A DNA stretch of 36,100 bases. It comes from Vreelandella lionensis (lineage in GTDB: Bacteria > Pseudomonadota > Gammaproteobacteria > Pseudomonadales > Halomonadaceae). The stretch covers positions 1 to 36,100 of the forward strand of contig NZ_MWVI01000047.1 in the NCBI RefSeq assembly GCF_002087295.1, in the 5' to 3' direction. A model generated the notes under the pieces. It saw nothing but the letters and a program-made list of their open reading frames with translations, was not told the origin of the DNA and ran no database searches. Below are positions 9,499-18,709 of this stretch, piece by piece (position 1 is the first letter of the stretch; each line of letters opens with the position of its first letter). The position numbers and the translations under genes were made by a program.

Positions 9499-9521
9499 AC
9501 AGTCGCTTAGTAATGTCATCA

Positions 9522-9619
9522 GATCGGAACAACCCTAGGCGGGGGCGCTGTGAATCCTTCCATGGACGCTACTTTCGCCATCCATGGCGAAAGACCCCCG
9601 CTACGGGATGATTCCGATC
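9522..9619. repeat. REP-like compound palindrome between convergent genes
   Basis: Outer arms GATCGGAA (9522-9529) and TTCCGATC (9612-9619) match perfectly. Inside them lies a second arm pair (9533-9545 against 9595-9607, about 10 of 13 bases). At the core there is a perfect 8-bp hairpin TTTCGCCA-TCCA-TGGCGAAA at 9573-9592, plus the small palindrome TCCATGGA. The whole could fold as a ~98-base cruciform. It sits between the 3' ends of the RpiR-family gene and the oxidoreductase, so it may also stop transcription from both sides. I saw no second copy in the window. Confidence 0.6.
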
Positions 9620-9635
9620 ATCTCTAGTACCATTA

Positions 9636-10615
9636 TCACGGCAATAAAATAGTAGAACCGGTAGTTTTACGGCTCTGTAGCGCATCCTGAGCCTTACCGG
9701 CGTCTTGCAGCGGGTAGCGGTTGGCCACGTCAATTTTGATTTTGCCGCTCTCAATCATGGCGAAAAACTCGTCGCACATCATCTCTAGGCGCTTCACGGG
9801 TGTCGGCGTAGCCGTTCAGGCTTGGGCGAGTCACAAACAGCGCGCCTTTTTGGTTCAAAATACCGATATTCACGCCATCCACTGGGCCAGAAGAGTTGCC
9901 GAAACTCACCATCAGCGAGCGGGGCTTCAAGCAGTCCAGCGACATTTCCCAGGTGTCTTTACCCACCGAGTCATACACCACGTCACACATCTCGCCGTTG
10001 GTCAGCTCGCGCACACGCTCCACCACGTTCTCTTCGGTGTAGTTGATGGTCGCCCATGCACCGTTGGCCATGGCTAGGTCGGCTTTTTCCTGAGAGCTAA
10101 CCGTACCGATCAGCTTCACGCCCAGCGCTTTAGCCCACTGGCAGGCAATAGAGCCAACGCCCCCGGCCGCCGCGTGGAACAGAATGGTCTCACCGCCTTT
10201 AAGCTCATAGGTTTGACGCAGCAGATACTGCACCGTTAAGCCTTTTAGCAGGCTAGCGGCAGCGGTTTCAAAATCGATAAAATCCGGGAGCTTGACGACT
10301 TTGGACGCAGGCAGCGTGTGCAGTTCGGCGGTATGCGCCCAGCGGGCCTTGGGCGTAAGCCACCCGGTCACCCACTTTGAGATGCGTGACGCCCTCACCG
10401 ACCGCATCCACAATGCCCGCGCCTTCGGTGCCTAGCCCTGTTGGCATGGCGGGCGCAGGGTAAAGTCCCGTACGGAAGTAGATATCGATAAAATTCAGCC
10501 CCACCGCTTTGTTAGCGATGCGCACTTCACCGGCAGCGGGAGCGGCAGGTTCGACATCGACCCACTCCAATACCTCTGACCCACCAGTGTTAGCAAGTTG
10601 TATACGCTTAGACAT
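9636..10615 (-). pseudogene. qor: NADPH:quinone oxidoreductase, broken by two single-base insertions
   Basis: Zinc-less MDR-family quinone reductase, which uses NADPH to reduce quinones. The start is ATG 10615, eight bases after AGGAG. Frame one gives MSKRIQLANTGGSEVLEW through AYAQGPLGAY. One extra G at 10330-10331 (plus strand) then moves the reading to a second frame with the nucleotide-binding motif HAAAGGVGSIACQWAKALG. A second extra G at 9788-9789 moves it to a third frame, which ends with KTTGSTILLP and TGA at 9636-9638. Removing both bases gives a complete protein of about 325 residues, the normal length. All domains are present and no stop codon occurs inside the repaired frame. This pattern suits base-calling errors as well as gene decay. 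Confidence 0.85.
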
Positions 10616-10792
10616 CAATGACACTCCTGTTGTTAATTATTGGACATACCCTGCGCGCTATCCAACCGCGTTGGGCGTCATTAATCAAGCCATTAGCTCA
10701 CTAGGCCGACACGTCGTCGTCATGCACCCATGCTAAACTTGGCAACATTGTGCTTCATGACGCTCAATTGGCGACCACTACACGGAGTGGCT

Positions 10793-11569
10793 ATGACCCA
10801 TCCCGCAATTTCTGTCCCCACGCTCATCGCCCACCGCGGCTACTCCGCTGCCGCGCCCGAAAACACCCTGGCAGCCGTACGCGCCGCCCACCAAGCAGGC
10901 GCAACCTGGGTGGAATTGGATGTACAGCTGCTGAAGGATGATACACCGGTCATGTGGCACGATGGCGACGTTCGCCGCTGCTCAGATGGCCGTGGCGAGC
11001 TCGCCAACCTGACATGGCAACAGGCACAGCAGTTAGATGTGGGCAGTTGGTTTGGTGACCGCTTTGCGGGGGAAAAGATGGCCAGCCTGGAGGCTATGCT
11101 CGCCCTTCTAAACGAGCTGGAGATGGGCGTTAACTTAGAAATCAAGGTCAACAAAGGGCGTGACCCCATCCGTTTGGTGGACGTGGTCTTGCCTGCTGTT
11201 CTAGCCGCCCTCCCCCCTGAGCGGCTAGTGATCTCGTCGTTCGACCCCGTAGCCTTAGCCCACTGCCGCCAACATGCCCCTAAAGAGGCCCTGGCGTTAG
11301 GCGCGCTGTTTGGCAGTGTGCCCAAAAACTGGCGCGAACAGTGCGAAGCGGTCGAGGCGTTTAGTATTCACCCTCATTGGCCGCGGCTCAAACAGACCCA
11401 GGCCGCCGCCATGTGCCGCGACGGCTACCAAATTCTTTGCTACACCGCCAACGACCCCAGCGCGTTTGATAGCCGCTGGGCCTGGGGCATTGCCAGCGCC
11501 ATTACCGATGAACCTGCTGCCTTTAAACGCTACCTAGACAACCGCAAATGCGCAGGCCAGCCCGCTTAA
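10793..11569 (+). CDS. ugpQ: Glycerophosphodiester phosphodiesterase (cytoplasmic, UgpQ-like)
   Basis: Hydrolyses glycerophosphodiesters to glycerol 3-phosphate and an alcohol. The GDPD motifs are present: AHRGYSAAAPENTLAA at the N-terminus, then ELDVQLLKDDTPVMWHD, and LEIKVNK for metal binding. No signal peptide is seen, so it should be cytoplasmic. The ATG at 10793 follows GGAGTGG and gives 258 residues, close to E. coli UgpQ; an upstream ATG or TTG would add 21 residues without family support. It runs divergent from the broken quinone oxidoreductase. Its product would enter the same pool as that of glpK, although the genes are 9 kb apart. Confidence 0.9.
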   Translation: MTHPAISVPTLIAHRGYSAAAPENTLAAVRAAHQAGATWVELDVQLLKDDTPVMWHDGDVRRCSDGRGELANLTWQQAQQLDVGSWFGDRFAGEKMASLEAMLALLNELEMGVNLEIKVNKGRDPIRLVDVVLPAVLAALPPERLVISSFDPVALAHCRQHAPKEALALGALFGSVPKNWREQCEAVEAFSIHPHWPRLKQTQAAAMCRDGYQILCYTANDPSAFDSRWAWGIASAITDEPAAFKRYLDNRKCAGQPA

Positions 11570-11590
11570 CCTGTTTAACCTGCTTAAACT
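11564..11590 (+). repeat. Short 9-bp tandem repeat at the ugpQ stop codon
   Basis: GCTTAACCT, GTTTAACCT and GCTTAAACT follow one another, so three 9-bp units overlap the TAA stop of ugpQ and run into the spacer before nfo. They look like simple slippage-type repetition. No function is proposed. Confidence 0.5.
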
Positions 11591-11641
11591 TAAGCAATGA
11601 CACTGGGGCAACGTCGCTGGGACAATATGATAAGGAGAACG

Positions 11642-12502
11642 ATGAACTATCTTGGTGCGCACGTTAGCGCGGCGGGCGGCGCGGATCAGGCCGTCCTTCG
11701 TGCTGTTGATATCGGTGCAACGGCGTTTGCGCTGTTCACCAAAAACCAGCGTCAGTGGAAAGGGAAACCGCTAACGGACGAGGCCATTTCGGCCTTCAAG
11801 CAGGCCTGCAAAACCCACGGCTTTGGCCCTGAGCAGATTCTGCCCCACGACAGCTATCTGATTAACCTGGGTCACCCAGAAGCTGAAGGGCTAGCCAAGT
11901 CCCGCGCGGCGTTTTTGGATGAGATGCAGCGCTGCGAGCAGCTAGGGCTGACGTTGCTCAACTTCCATCCAGGCAGCCACCTGAACAAGACCAGCGAAGC
12001 CGAGTGCCTGGCGCGCATTGCCGACTCCATCAATGAAGCGCTGGCTGACACCCAGGGCGTGACCGCCGTGATCGAAAACACCGCGGGCCAAGGCACCAAC
12101 CTCGGCTGGCGTTTTGAGCACTTGGCCGAAATTATCGATCAGGTAGAGGATAAATCCCGGGTGGGCGTGTGTATCGATACCTGCCACGCTTTCGCTGCCG
12201 GGTACGATCTCCGCACCCGCGACGCGACACAGGCCACCCTAGATGAGCTTGGCAAGGTCGTAGGTTTTGAGTACTTGCGCGGCATGCATTTGAACGATGC
12301 CAAAAGCGCCTTTGCCAGCCGCGTTGACCGCCACCACAGCCTGGGTAAGGGCAATATCGGGCTGGATGCCTTTAGCACCATTATGCAAGACGAGCGCATC
12401 CACGGCATTCCGATGATTTTAGAGACCATCGAACCCGAGATCTGGGCCGATGAGCTCAACTGGCTACGCGCTCAAGTGCCAGAGGCCGCGCCGGGCAAGT
12501 AG
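11642..12502 (+). CDS. nfo: Deoxyribonuclease IV (AP endonuclease)
   Basis: Zinc-dependent apurinic/apyrimidinic endonuclease of base excision repair. It is an AP endonuclease family 2 TIM barrel with family signatures GAHVSAAGG at the start, [32 protein letters not shown] and [12 protein letters not shown], which carry the three-zinc ligands. I chose the ATG at 11642 because [13 protein letters not shown] matches the family start and AAGGAG lies just upstream; the gene then encodes 286 residues. Its 3' end overlaps the convergent XRE-cupin gene by 31 bp. Confidence 0.95.
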   Translation: MNYLGAHVSAAGGADQAVLRAVDIGATAFALFTKNQRQWKGKPLTDEAISAFKQACKTHGFGPEQILPHDSYLINLGHPEAEGLAKSRAAFLDEMQRCEQLGLTLLNFHPGSHLNKTSEAECLARIADSINEALADTQGVTAVIENTAGQGTNLGWRFEHLAEIIDQVEDKSRVGVCIDTCHAFAAGYDLRTRDATQATLDELGKVVGFEYLRGMHLNDAKSAFASRVDRHHSLGKGNIGLDAFSTIMQDERIHGIPMILETIEPEIWADELNWLRAQVPEAAPGK

Positions 12503-13059
12503 TGAATCACGTCGTGAAAGCGTAATCGCGTCGCGGTGTTATTACGCATGGCGTGGGGCCGATCAGCAAAAAAGCGCAGCCCCTCGCCTGCCCGAAGCGT
12601 TTGCCAGCGCTCGTCAATACGCAGCTCCATCTCTCCTTCCACCACCACGATGTGCTCCACCACCCCGCTGGCGTGGGCCGACGATTCACTGAGCGCCCCA
12701 GGGGCGAGCTCGATCATGAACATCTCGAAGCCCAGCAGCGGGTCGTAAGGAAACAGCAGCCGCGCCTGCATACCGGCGCTGTCGTCGCCCCATACCGACT
12801 CCCAGCCATCCCGGTGCAGCTCCCCTAATGCGGGCTTGTCGCTATCGAACAGCGTCGAAAACGACACCCGAAAGCCGCTGGCAATCTTCCAGAGCGTCGA
12901 GACCGTCGGGCTGGACTCGCCCCGTTCGATCTGGCCGAGCATGGCTTTGCTCACCCCGGTTTCACCGGCAGCACGATCCAGGCTCCAGCCACGCTCTTTG
13001 CGCAGTTGCCGCATCGTCCCCGCAATATGTTCCGCAATGGTGTGTGGCTCACTGGCCAT
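12472..13059 (-). CDS. XRE-family regulator with C-terminal cupin domain
   Basis: Two-domain transcription factor of 195 residues. Residues ~6-65 form an XRE helix-turn-helix ([20 protein letters not shown], then [24 protein letters not shown]). Residues ~110-185 form a small-molecule-binding cupin barrel ([16 protein letters not shown], then [11 protein letters not shown]). The ATG at 13059 has AGGAG six bases upstream, better than the upstream start at 13095. The gene is divergent from the benE-type transporter, with two identical palindromes between them, so it most likely controls both. The ligand is unknown. Its end overlaps nfo tail to tail. Confidence 0.92.
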   Translation of the reverse strand: MASEPHTIAEHIAGTMRQLRKERGWSLDRAAGETGVSKAMLGQIERGESSPTVSTLWKIASGFRVSFSTLFDSDKPALGELHRDGWESVWGDDSAGMQARLLFPYDPLLGFEMFMIELAPGALSESSAHASGVVEHIVVVEGEMELRIDERWQTLRAGEGLRFFADRPHAMRNNTATRLRFHDVIHYLPGAASGT

Positions 13060-13111
13060 TGGCTTCTCCTGACTACCGCTTTGGATATGTGACACAGCCT
13101 GCAGCCCCTAT

Positions 13112-13129
13112 TGTGCGCTATAACGCACA
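13112..13129. promoter_or_regulatory. Operator copy 1, 18-bp palindrome
   Basis: TGTGCGCTATAACGCACA is a near-perfect palindrome: 16 of 18 positions obey two-fold symmetry. An identical copy begins 34 bp further on. It lies 53 bp upstream of the XRE-cupin start codon, placing it in the shared divergent promoter region. Confidence 0.8.
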
Positions 13130-13145
13130 GTGGTAACGTGGCGAT

Positions 13146-13163
13146 TGTGCGCTATAACGCACA
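13146..13163. promoter_or_regulatory. Operator copy 2, 18-bp palindrome
   Basis: This is the second identical copy of TGTGCGCTATAACGCACA, ending 31 bases before the start codon of the transporter gene. The preceding ATT and the following bases are also shared. A repressor bound here would cover the transporter promoter or leader. Confidence 0.8.
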
Positions 13164-13194
13164 TTTTGCCATCACCGCTTGGGAGAGGCCACCC

Positions 13195-14400
13195 ATGGAA
13201 GCGCCATCCACCTGCCACGACTCCGCTGCGCCCAGTCTTTGGCGCGATATTAGTTTGTCTACGGTCATTGCGGGCTTCGTCGCCGTGGTGATTGGCTATA
13301 CCAGTTCAGCGGCAATTATCTTCCAAGCCGCAGCGGCCGCCGGTGCCAGCACCGCACAAATCAGTTCATGGCTGTGGGCGCTAGGCATTGGGATGGGCCT
13401 GACCTCGCTGGGGCTATCGCTGCGCTACCGGATGCCGCTATTAACGGCGTGGTCGACACCGGGAGCGGCGTTTCTGGCGACGAGCCTTCCCGGCATTCCC
13501 ATCGAGGAAGCTATCGGCGCGTTTCTGTTCTCGGCGCTACTGATCACCTTATGCGGCGTCACGGGGCTGTTCGAGCGCTTGATGCGCCACATTCCCAGCG
13601 CCATTGCCTCCGCCATGCTAGCCGGTATTCTGCTGCGCTTTGGACTTGAGCTTTTTAACGTGATGGAGCGTCAGTGGCTGCTGCCGCTAGCAATGCTGGC
13701 CGCCTGGGTGGCAGGCAGGCGTTTATGGCCCACGCTGGCAGTGCCCGGCGTCCTGCTCACCGGCGTGGCTGTTGCCCTGTTGCAAGGCCAAATCAGCACG
13801 CAAGGTATACCACTCACGCCCACGCTCCCGGTTTTTACTGCCCCCGCGTTCAACCCAATGACGCTGCTGAGTATTGGCGTACCGCTGTTCGTGATCACTA
13901 TGGCAACTCAAAATCTACCCGGCGTGGCGGTACTGCGGGCGGCAGGCTACCATCCCAACAGCTCGCCGCTGATCGCCTGGACAGGCGGCGCTACGCTGCT
14001 GCTCGCACCGTTTGGTGGTTACGCGCTCAATATGGCCGCTATTAGCGCCGCCGTGTGCATGGGGCCGGATGCTCATCCCAACCCCAAACGGCGCTATACC
14101 GCAGGCGTTGCCGCAGGCATTTTCTATATAACCATGGGTATTTTTGGGGCAACGGTGACCGGCATATTTAACGCCCTGCCCAGCGCACTCGTCTTGGCAC
14201 TGGCAGGTATTGCGCTGCTGGGTACTCTAAGCGGTGGCTTAGCAGGCGCATTTGAAAAAAGCGAACAGCGCGATGCGGCCATCGTGACGTTTTTGCTAAC
14301 CGGTTCGGGCATTACGCTGCTGGGGATCGGAGGAGCCTTTTGGGGCTTGGTGGCTGGCTTAGCGGTATTGAAAATCACCACAGCGAAAGCAACATCCTAA
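13195..14400 (+). CDS. benE: BenE-family benzoate/H+ symporter-like transporter
   Basis: Inner-membrane transporter of the BenE family, about 12 hydrophobic helices in 401 residues. Family-like segments include YTSSAAIIFQAAAAAGAS near residue 35, TAWSTPGAAFLA near 85, ITMATQNLPGVAVLRAAGY near 235, and PFGGYALNMAAISAAVCMGPDAHP near 270. The ATG at 13195 follows GGGAGAGG and is preferred over the upstream reading that would pass through the operators. The gene stands alone behind two operators and ends at a strong palindromic terminator. Benzoate itself is not proven: no benzoate-degrading gene is in the window, so the substrate may be another weak acid. Confidence 0.88.
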   Translation: MEAPSTCHDSAAPSLWRDISLSTVIAGFVAVVIGYTSSAAIIFQAAAAAGASTAQISSWLWALGIGMGLTSLGLSLRYRMPLLTAWSTPGAAFLATSLPGIPIEEAIGAFLFSALLITLCGVTGLFERLMRHIPSAIASAMLAGILLRFGLELFNVMERQWLLPLAMLAAWVAGRRLWPTLAVPGVLLTGVAVALLQGQISTQGIPLTPTLPVFTAPAFNPMTLLSIGVPLFVITMATQNLPGVAVLRAAGYHPNSSPLIAWTGGATLLLAPFGGYALNMAAISAAVCMGPDAHPNPKRRYTAGVAAGIFYITMGIFGATVTGIFNALPSALVLALAGIALLGTLSGGLAGAFEKSEQRDAAIVTFLLTGSGITLLGIGGAFWGLVAGLAVLKITTAKATS

Positions 14401-14419
14401 AAGCTGTGCGGCCATACAT

Positions 14420-14455
14420 AAACGCCCCTGGCAGGTTAACCTGCCAGGGGCGTTT
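14420..14455. terminator. Bidirectional terminator, perfect 36-bp palindrome
   Basis: AAACGCCCCTGGCAGGTT is followed directly by its reverse complement, so both strands give the same GC-rich hairpin with flanking A and T tracts. It lies between the ends of the convergent benE-type gene and the lipoprotein gene and should terminate both. Confidence 0.85.
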
Positions 14456-14487
14456 AAGACGTCCGTTCAGATAAAGACGCTAACCCT

Positions 14488-14922
14488 CTACATCGTGGCC
14501 AGCCGCTCTTCATCCAGCACGCCCGACATCCGAACCATGGCCAGCGCTTCATCCAAGCTGCCCATCTCTTCAATCACCAGCAGCTCGTTCTCCAAGCTCA
14601 CCGGCTGGCCCGCTTTATCTGACAGCAGCTTCTCTAATGAAGCCATATCCATAGCGTCGTCTAAATGGTGAATATCCACCGATGCGCTACTCGCGCTGGG
14701 CAGGTAGATAGTGCCATTAGAGAAATCCACGGCATAGGCAATCACACCTGGAACGATGAAAAACAGCAAACCCACGCCATTGGCAATCGCCACCACCGGG
14801 TCAACATCACCGCTCAACTGCCCCTTACGTTCAGGGTAAAACATGGTACCGCAACCGCTTAATGCCACAATGGAGACACCTACAACGGCCCCCGTTAACC
14901 AACGGCGAACTGCTTGCTGCAT
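14488..14922 (-). CDS. Conserved lipoprotein of unknown function
   Basis: The protein has 144 residues. A signal peptide ends in a lipobox LSGC with the lipidated Cys at residue 24. The mature part opens with GTMFYPERKGQLSGDVDP, followed by a hydrophobic stretch (GVGLLFFIVPGVIAYAVDF, ~50-68) and NGTIYLPS. The remainder is polar and rich in acidic residues. The core resembles small envelope lipoproteins found in other gammaproteobacteria such as pseudomonads, but I cannot name a function. A Gly replaces the usual Asp after the lipid Cys, which favours outer-membrane sorting. It stands alone, convergent with benE and divergent from proS. Confidence 0.8.
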   Translation of the reverse strand: MQQAVRRWLTGAVVGVSIVALSGCGTMFYPERKGQLSGDVDPVVAIANGVGLLFFIVPGVIAYAVDFSNGTIYLPSASSASVDIHHLDDAMDMASLEKLLSDKAGQPVSLENELLVIEEMGSLDEALAMVRMSGVLDEERLATM

Positions 14923-15174
14923 GGAGGTTCCCTCGAAATCTTAACGTACCGATAGCCAATATCGTCGCGCTTATTATGTTCAAATCAAGGGCTATCGCAT
15001 CAAAAGCAGCTTGATTCTAGCACACTTCAAGATCAGCACACGCTTGGCAGCCTAGTAAGGATTTTGCCGCCTTACCCGCTTAGCCGTACAATGCCGAATT
15101 CAACGCTCAATTAAGCGCTACGTTCGACACAACGATTCAGCATCACCGCTACCAACCAAGGAATGCTCACGCCC

Positions 15175-16908
15175 ATGCGCGCCAGCCAATTATTGATTGC
15201 GACATTAAAAGAAACCCCGGCCGACGCTGAAGTTATCAGCCACCAGTTAATGCTGCGCGCCGGGATGATCCGCCGTCTCACCTCGGGCCTGTACACCTGG
15301 CTGCCACTGGGGCTGCGTACCCTGCGCAAAGTTGAAGCCATCGTGCGTGAAGAGATGAACCGTGCAGGAGCCCAAGAAGTATTGATGCCTGCCGTTCAAC
15401 CCGCCGACCTGTGGCAGGAGTCTGGCCGCTGGGAACAGTACGGCCCTGAGCTGCTGCGTTTAAAAGATCGCCATGACCGCGATTACTGCGTGGGCCCGAC
15501 TCATGAAGAAGTCATCACTGACCTGGTGCGCAAAGAGATCGCCAGCTACAAGCAGCTGCCGGTGAACTTCTACCAGATTCAAACCAAATTCCGTGATGAG
15601 ATTCGCCCGCGCTTTGGCGTGATGCGCTCGCGTGAGTTCATCATGAAAGATGCCTACTCCTTCCACCTGGACGAAGCCTCGCTCAAAGAGACTTACCAAG
15701 GCATGTACGACGCCTATTCGCGTATTTTCACGCGCCTGGGCCTCGACTTCCGCCCGGTGATTGCTGATAACGGCTCTATTGGCGGCACGGGCTCTCACGA
15801 ATTCCACGTGCTGGCCGACTCCGGCGAAGACGATATCGTGTTCTCCAACGCGTCTGATTACGCTGCTAACATCGAAAAAGCCGAAGCGCTGCCCGCGCCG
15901 CTGGGCAGCAACGTCGAGCGCGCGGCCCCCAGCGAAGAGATGCGTTTGGTTGATACACCGGATGCCAAAACCATCGCCACGCTGGTAGAGCAGTTCAAGC
16001 TGCCCATTGAGAAAACCGTCAAAACGCTAATGGTTCACGCGGCGGAAGGTGGCCTGATTGCACTGCTGGTACGCGGCGACCACGAACTCAACGAAGTCAA
16101 AGCGGAAAACCTGCCTCAGGTGAAAGCCCCGCTGTCCATGGCCAGCGAAGAGGAAATTCGTGCCGCCGTGGGTGCAGGCCCGGGCTCTTTAGGCCCAGTC
16201 GGTTTAAAAATGCCGATTATCATCGACCGCAGCGTTGCCTTAATGAGCGACTTCGGCGCGGGTGCCAACGTCGATGGCAAGCACTACTTCGGCATCAACT
16301 GGGAGCGTGATGCGGCTCTGCCTCAGGTCGCTGACCTGCGTAACGTCGTAGAAGGCGACCCGTCACCCGATGGCCAAGGCACGCTCTCGATCAAGCGCGG
16401 CATCGAAGTCGGCCACGTGTTCCAGCTTGGCCAGAAGTACTCCGAAGCGATGAATGCCAGCGTGCTGGGCGACAACGGCAAAACCAGCCACCCGTGGATG
16501 GGCTGCTACGGCATTGGCGTGACCCGCGTGGTGGCGGCGGCGATTGAACAGAACCACGATGAGTCTGGCATTATTTGGCCCAATGCCATCGCACCTTTCC
16601 AGGTCGCGCTAGTACCGATGAACGCGCATAGGTCACAGCGCGTGCGTGAAGAGTCCGAGCGCCTCTACCAAACGCTGACCGCCGCTGGTTTAGACGTACT
16701 GCTGGACGACCGTGACACTCGCCCTGGCGTGAAGTTTGCCGACCTGGAACTGATGGGCGTCCCACACCGTTTGGTGATTGGCGACCGTGGCCTAGACAAC
16801 GGCGAACTGGAGTACAAAGGCCGTCGCGATAGCGAAGCCACTATGATTCCTGCCGACAAGATTGTCGACTTCCTGCGTGAACAAGCGGGCCTTGTTAGCG
16901 CCGAGTAA
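15175..16908 (+). CDS. proS: Prolyl-tRNA synthetase
   Basis: Class II aminoacyl-tRNA synthetase that charges tRNA-Pro. It has the bacterial-type layout: an N-terminal catalytic half (motif 2 around [25 protein letters not shown]), a YbaK-like editing insertion (about residues 225-400, with [10 protein letters not shown]), motif 3 ([17 protein letters not shown]), and a C-terminal anticodon-binding domain. The start at ATG 15175 gives [30 protein letters not shown] in pieces, matching the conserved family start; an ATG four codons upstream (15163) is possible. The length is 577 residues. It is a housekeeping gene and looks intact. Confidence 0.96.
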   Translation: MRASQLLIATLKETPADAEVISHQLMLRAGMIRRLTSGLYTWLPLGLRTLRKVEAIVREEMNRAGAQEVLMPAVQPADLWQESGRWEQYGPELLRLKDRHDRDYCVGPTHEEVITDLVRKEIASYKQLPVNFYQIQTKFRDEIRPRFGVMRSREFIMKDAYSFHLDEASLKETYQGMYDAYSRIFTRLGLDFRPVIADNGSIGGTGSHEFHVLADSGEDDIVFSNASDYAANIEKAEALPAPLGSNVERAAPSEEMRLVDTPDAKTIATLVEQFKLPIEKTVKTLMVHAAEGGLIALLVRGDHELNEVKAENLPQVKAPLSMASEEEIRAAVGAGPGSLGPVGLKMPIIIDRSVALMSDFGAGANVDGKHYFGINWERDAALPQVADLRNVVEGDPSPDGQGTLSIKRGIEVGHVFQLGQKYSEAMNASVLGDNGKTSHPWMGCYGIGVTRVVAAAIEQNHDESGIIWPNAIAPFQVALVPMNAHRSQRVREESERLYQTLTAAGLDVLLDDRDTRPGVKFADLELMGVPHRLVIGDRGLDNGELEYKGRRDSEATMIPADKIVDFLREQAGLVSAE

Positions 16909-16945
16909 TCGGCAGGTATGTCACTGAGCACTCCTTTGTTGGCGT

Positions 16946-17500
16946 TTGTCGCCTCGGTACGTGAAGTGGGCGCTGGTGGGCAGCATAATGGTGGCTGCCC
17001 ACCCCGCGCCAAGCGTAGCCGAGCCTGCCCTACGCCCCACGCTGGAGGCATCCGACCCACAAACGCCCTACGTTCAGTGGCAGTTACAGCAGTGGCGCAG
17101 CCGTATGGATGCGCCGCTTTCCCGCTTTGTCGCCTCGCCTGAACAACGCCACACCTTACTCACTCGACTCTACCAAGAGGCCCGACTGGCCGGGTTACCG
17201 CCTGAGCTGGTGCTGGCGTTAATCCAGGTCGAGAGCGCCTTTAATGCCGATGCGGTCTCCTCGGCGGGCGCGGTAGGTCTCATGCAGATCATGCCTTTTT
17301 GGGTCGCTGAGCTTGGCCTGCCCATGGACGACCTTTCCGAACCCAACCGCAACCTGCGCTATGGGTGCACGATTTTAGCCCACTACCTTGCCATCGAACG
17401 GGGCGACTTTACCCGCGCTCTCGCTCGCTATAACGGCAGCCTGGGGAAGACGTGGTACCCGGAGCGAGTGCTCAAAGCATGGCGAGATCACTGGCGCTAA
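16946..17500 (+). CDS. Small lytic transglycosylase (SLT domain)
   Basis: Peptidoglycan-cleaving enzyme acting in the periplasm. The SLT/goose-lysozyme-like domain fills residues ~75-180. The catalytic Glu is in ALIQVESAFN, followed by AGAVGLMQIMPFW and ALARYNGS. The N-terminus carries a short hydrophobic segment and AHPAPSVA, like a signal peptide. The start is uncertain. The reading frame opens only at a TTG (16946) or GTG (16961). An ATG at 16918, ten bases after proS, is in another frame; removing one base near 16954 would join them into a better signal peptide. This could be another single-base insertion. The gene probably reads through from proS and ends 4 bp inside the convergent kinase gene. 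Confidence 0.82.
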   Translation: MSPRYVKWALVGSIMVAAHPAPSVAEPALRPTLEASDPQTPYVQWQLQQWRSRMDAPLSRFVASPEQRHTLLTRLYQEARLAGLPPELVLALIQVESAFNADAVSSAGAVGLMQIMPFWVAELGLPMDDLSEPNRNLRYGCTILAHYLAIERGDFTRALARYNGSLGKTWYPERVLKAWRDHWR

Positions 17501-18699
17501 GCGTTAACGTCTTTAATTAATCCAGCGTGATAGAACTGCGCGAGTAGCTGAGCGATGTCTTGGCGAACCTGCTCAAATTTTGCGCCTGCAAAAAAGCCTG
17601 TGAGCGTGTCACTCACGGATTCCAGATCCAGCGGTTCGTGATTCAACAGCGCCCACGCGGCCCGCCTGGTGGTATTCAGCCGATGAATCGCGCCGCCCTC
17701 CTCGGCAATCACAAATAGCTCGTCGCCTAGTGGAAACTCAAACGCTGCCTCACTGGCTTGCCACTGGCGCGCATCCGTTGGCTCAAGGGCAGGTATCACG
17801 TCAGGAGTATCGCCACGGGGCTGGCTGGCCGGTGCCAAGCTCTCTAGGGTGTCACTACCCCAGCGTTTCGTGAGCCACTGGACTGCATCAAAGGCATCAC
17901 GGTAGCGCAGCAGAAAACAGGGTAAGCCCTGAAGCAGTGGCAAGAAGCGCTCGATCAGCGCCTGGTCAGATTCGTGCTCGGCAAAATTTTGCTGTAACAG
18001 CTGCCATAACCCATCGCCTGGCTGAAGGCGGGTAAGCTGGGGCTCGTTTAGCGATTCATCGCGGTCAATCAGTAATATCGCCCCCAGCGGGCAGCGCTGG
18101 CCGTGGCTAGCTAACTGCGTATTGTCCAAACGAAGGTAACCATAGCGGGCATCCTGGGGGCCAAGGTGCGTTTGTACAAACTGACGAAACTCAAGAGACA
18201 TCGCGTCAGGCAGCGGTAGCCGCAAGCGAGGTGCCACGCCCAGCGCAATCCCTTCCCCTTGCTTGTTGAGCGCCAGCACATCATCGCCAAACACACGCTG
18301 CCCGGCCGCAGCAAAGGCGGCGGTTAAGGTGCTTTTGCCCGCCCGGTATGTATCGGGAAAGATCACTAGCTGGCCATTGATTTCCACTGATCCGCAGTGC
18401 AAACCCACTAACTCCGGGTGACGATAAAAATACGCGCCGGCCGCATCCGCGATAACGCTACAGGCAGTTCCTACCGCACTGTCCAGCAGCGCTCCTTCAG
18501 GAAGCGCGGGCGCCTCTTGCCAACACCCTTGCGGGTGCCGCCATACGCAGATCTCCGGCGATTGGGTTTGCGCGGCGCAAGGCGTCAAGGGCCAGCCTGG
18601 CATGGCGGCTGTTAGGACGGGCAGCAACTCGTCGGCATTCACTAACCGAAGGCAAGGCCCAACGCCTTCGAGCGTATAATCTTGATGGTGGCTCGGCAT
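17497..18699 (-). CDS. HPr-kinase-related protein fused to a PqqD-like domain
   Basis: Protein of 400 residues. The middle (about 85-290) resembles HprK-related kinases. It has a P-loop DTYRAGKST near residues 116-124, where the usual first glycine is Asp, followed by VFGDDVLAL with the paired aspartates. The C-terminal ~80 residues look like a PqqD/RRE peptide-binding domain (GGAIHRLNTTRRAAWALLN, then a final DIAQLLAQFYHAGLI helix). HprK-related kinases with PqqD partners are a known but functionally unexplained pairing; here they are one polypeptide. The ATG at 18699 lies 10 bases after the stop of the Tat-repeat protein, with AAGGG over that stop, so the two genes form an operon. The substrate is unknown; the upstream repeat protein is a candidate partner (inference). 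Confidence 0.8.
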   Translation of the reverse strand: MPSHHQDYTLEGVGPCLRLVNADELLPVLTAAMPGWPLTPCAAQTQSPEICVWRHPQGCWQEAPALPEGALLDSAVGTACSVIADAAGAYFYRHPELVGLHCGSVEINGQLVIFPDTYRAGKSTLTAAFAAAGQRVFGDDVLALNKQGEGIALGVAPRLRLPLPDAMSLEFRQFVQTHLGPQDARYGYLRLDNTQLASHGQRCPLGAILLIDRDESLNEPQLTRLQPGDGLWQLLQQNFAEHESDQALIERFLPLLQGLPCFLLRYRDAFDAVQWLTKRWGSDTLESLAPASQPRGDTPDVIPALEPTDARQWQASEAAFEFPLGDELFVIAEEGGAIHRLNTTRRAAWALLNHEPLDLESVSDTLTGFFAGAKFEQVRQDIAQLLAQFYHAGLIKDVNA

Positions 18700-18709
18700 A
18701 GCCGTTCCC

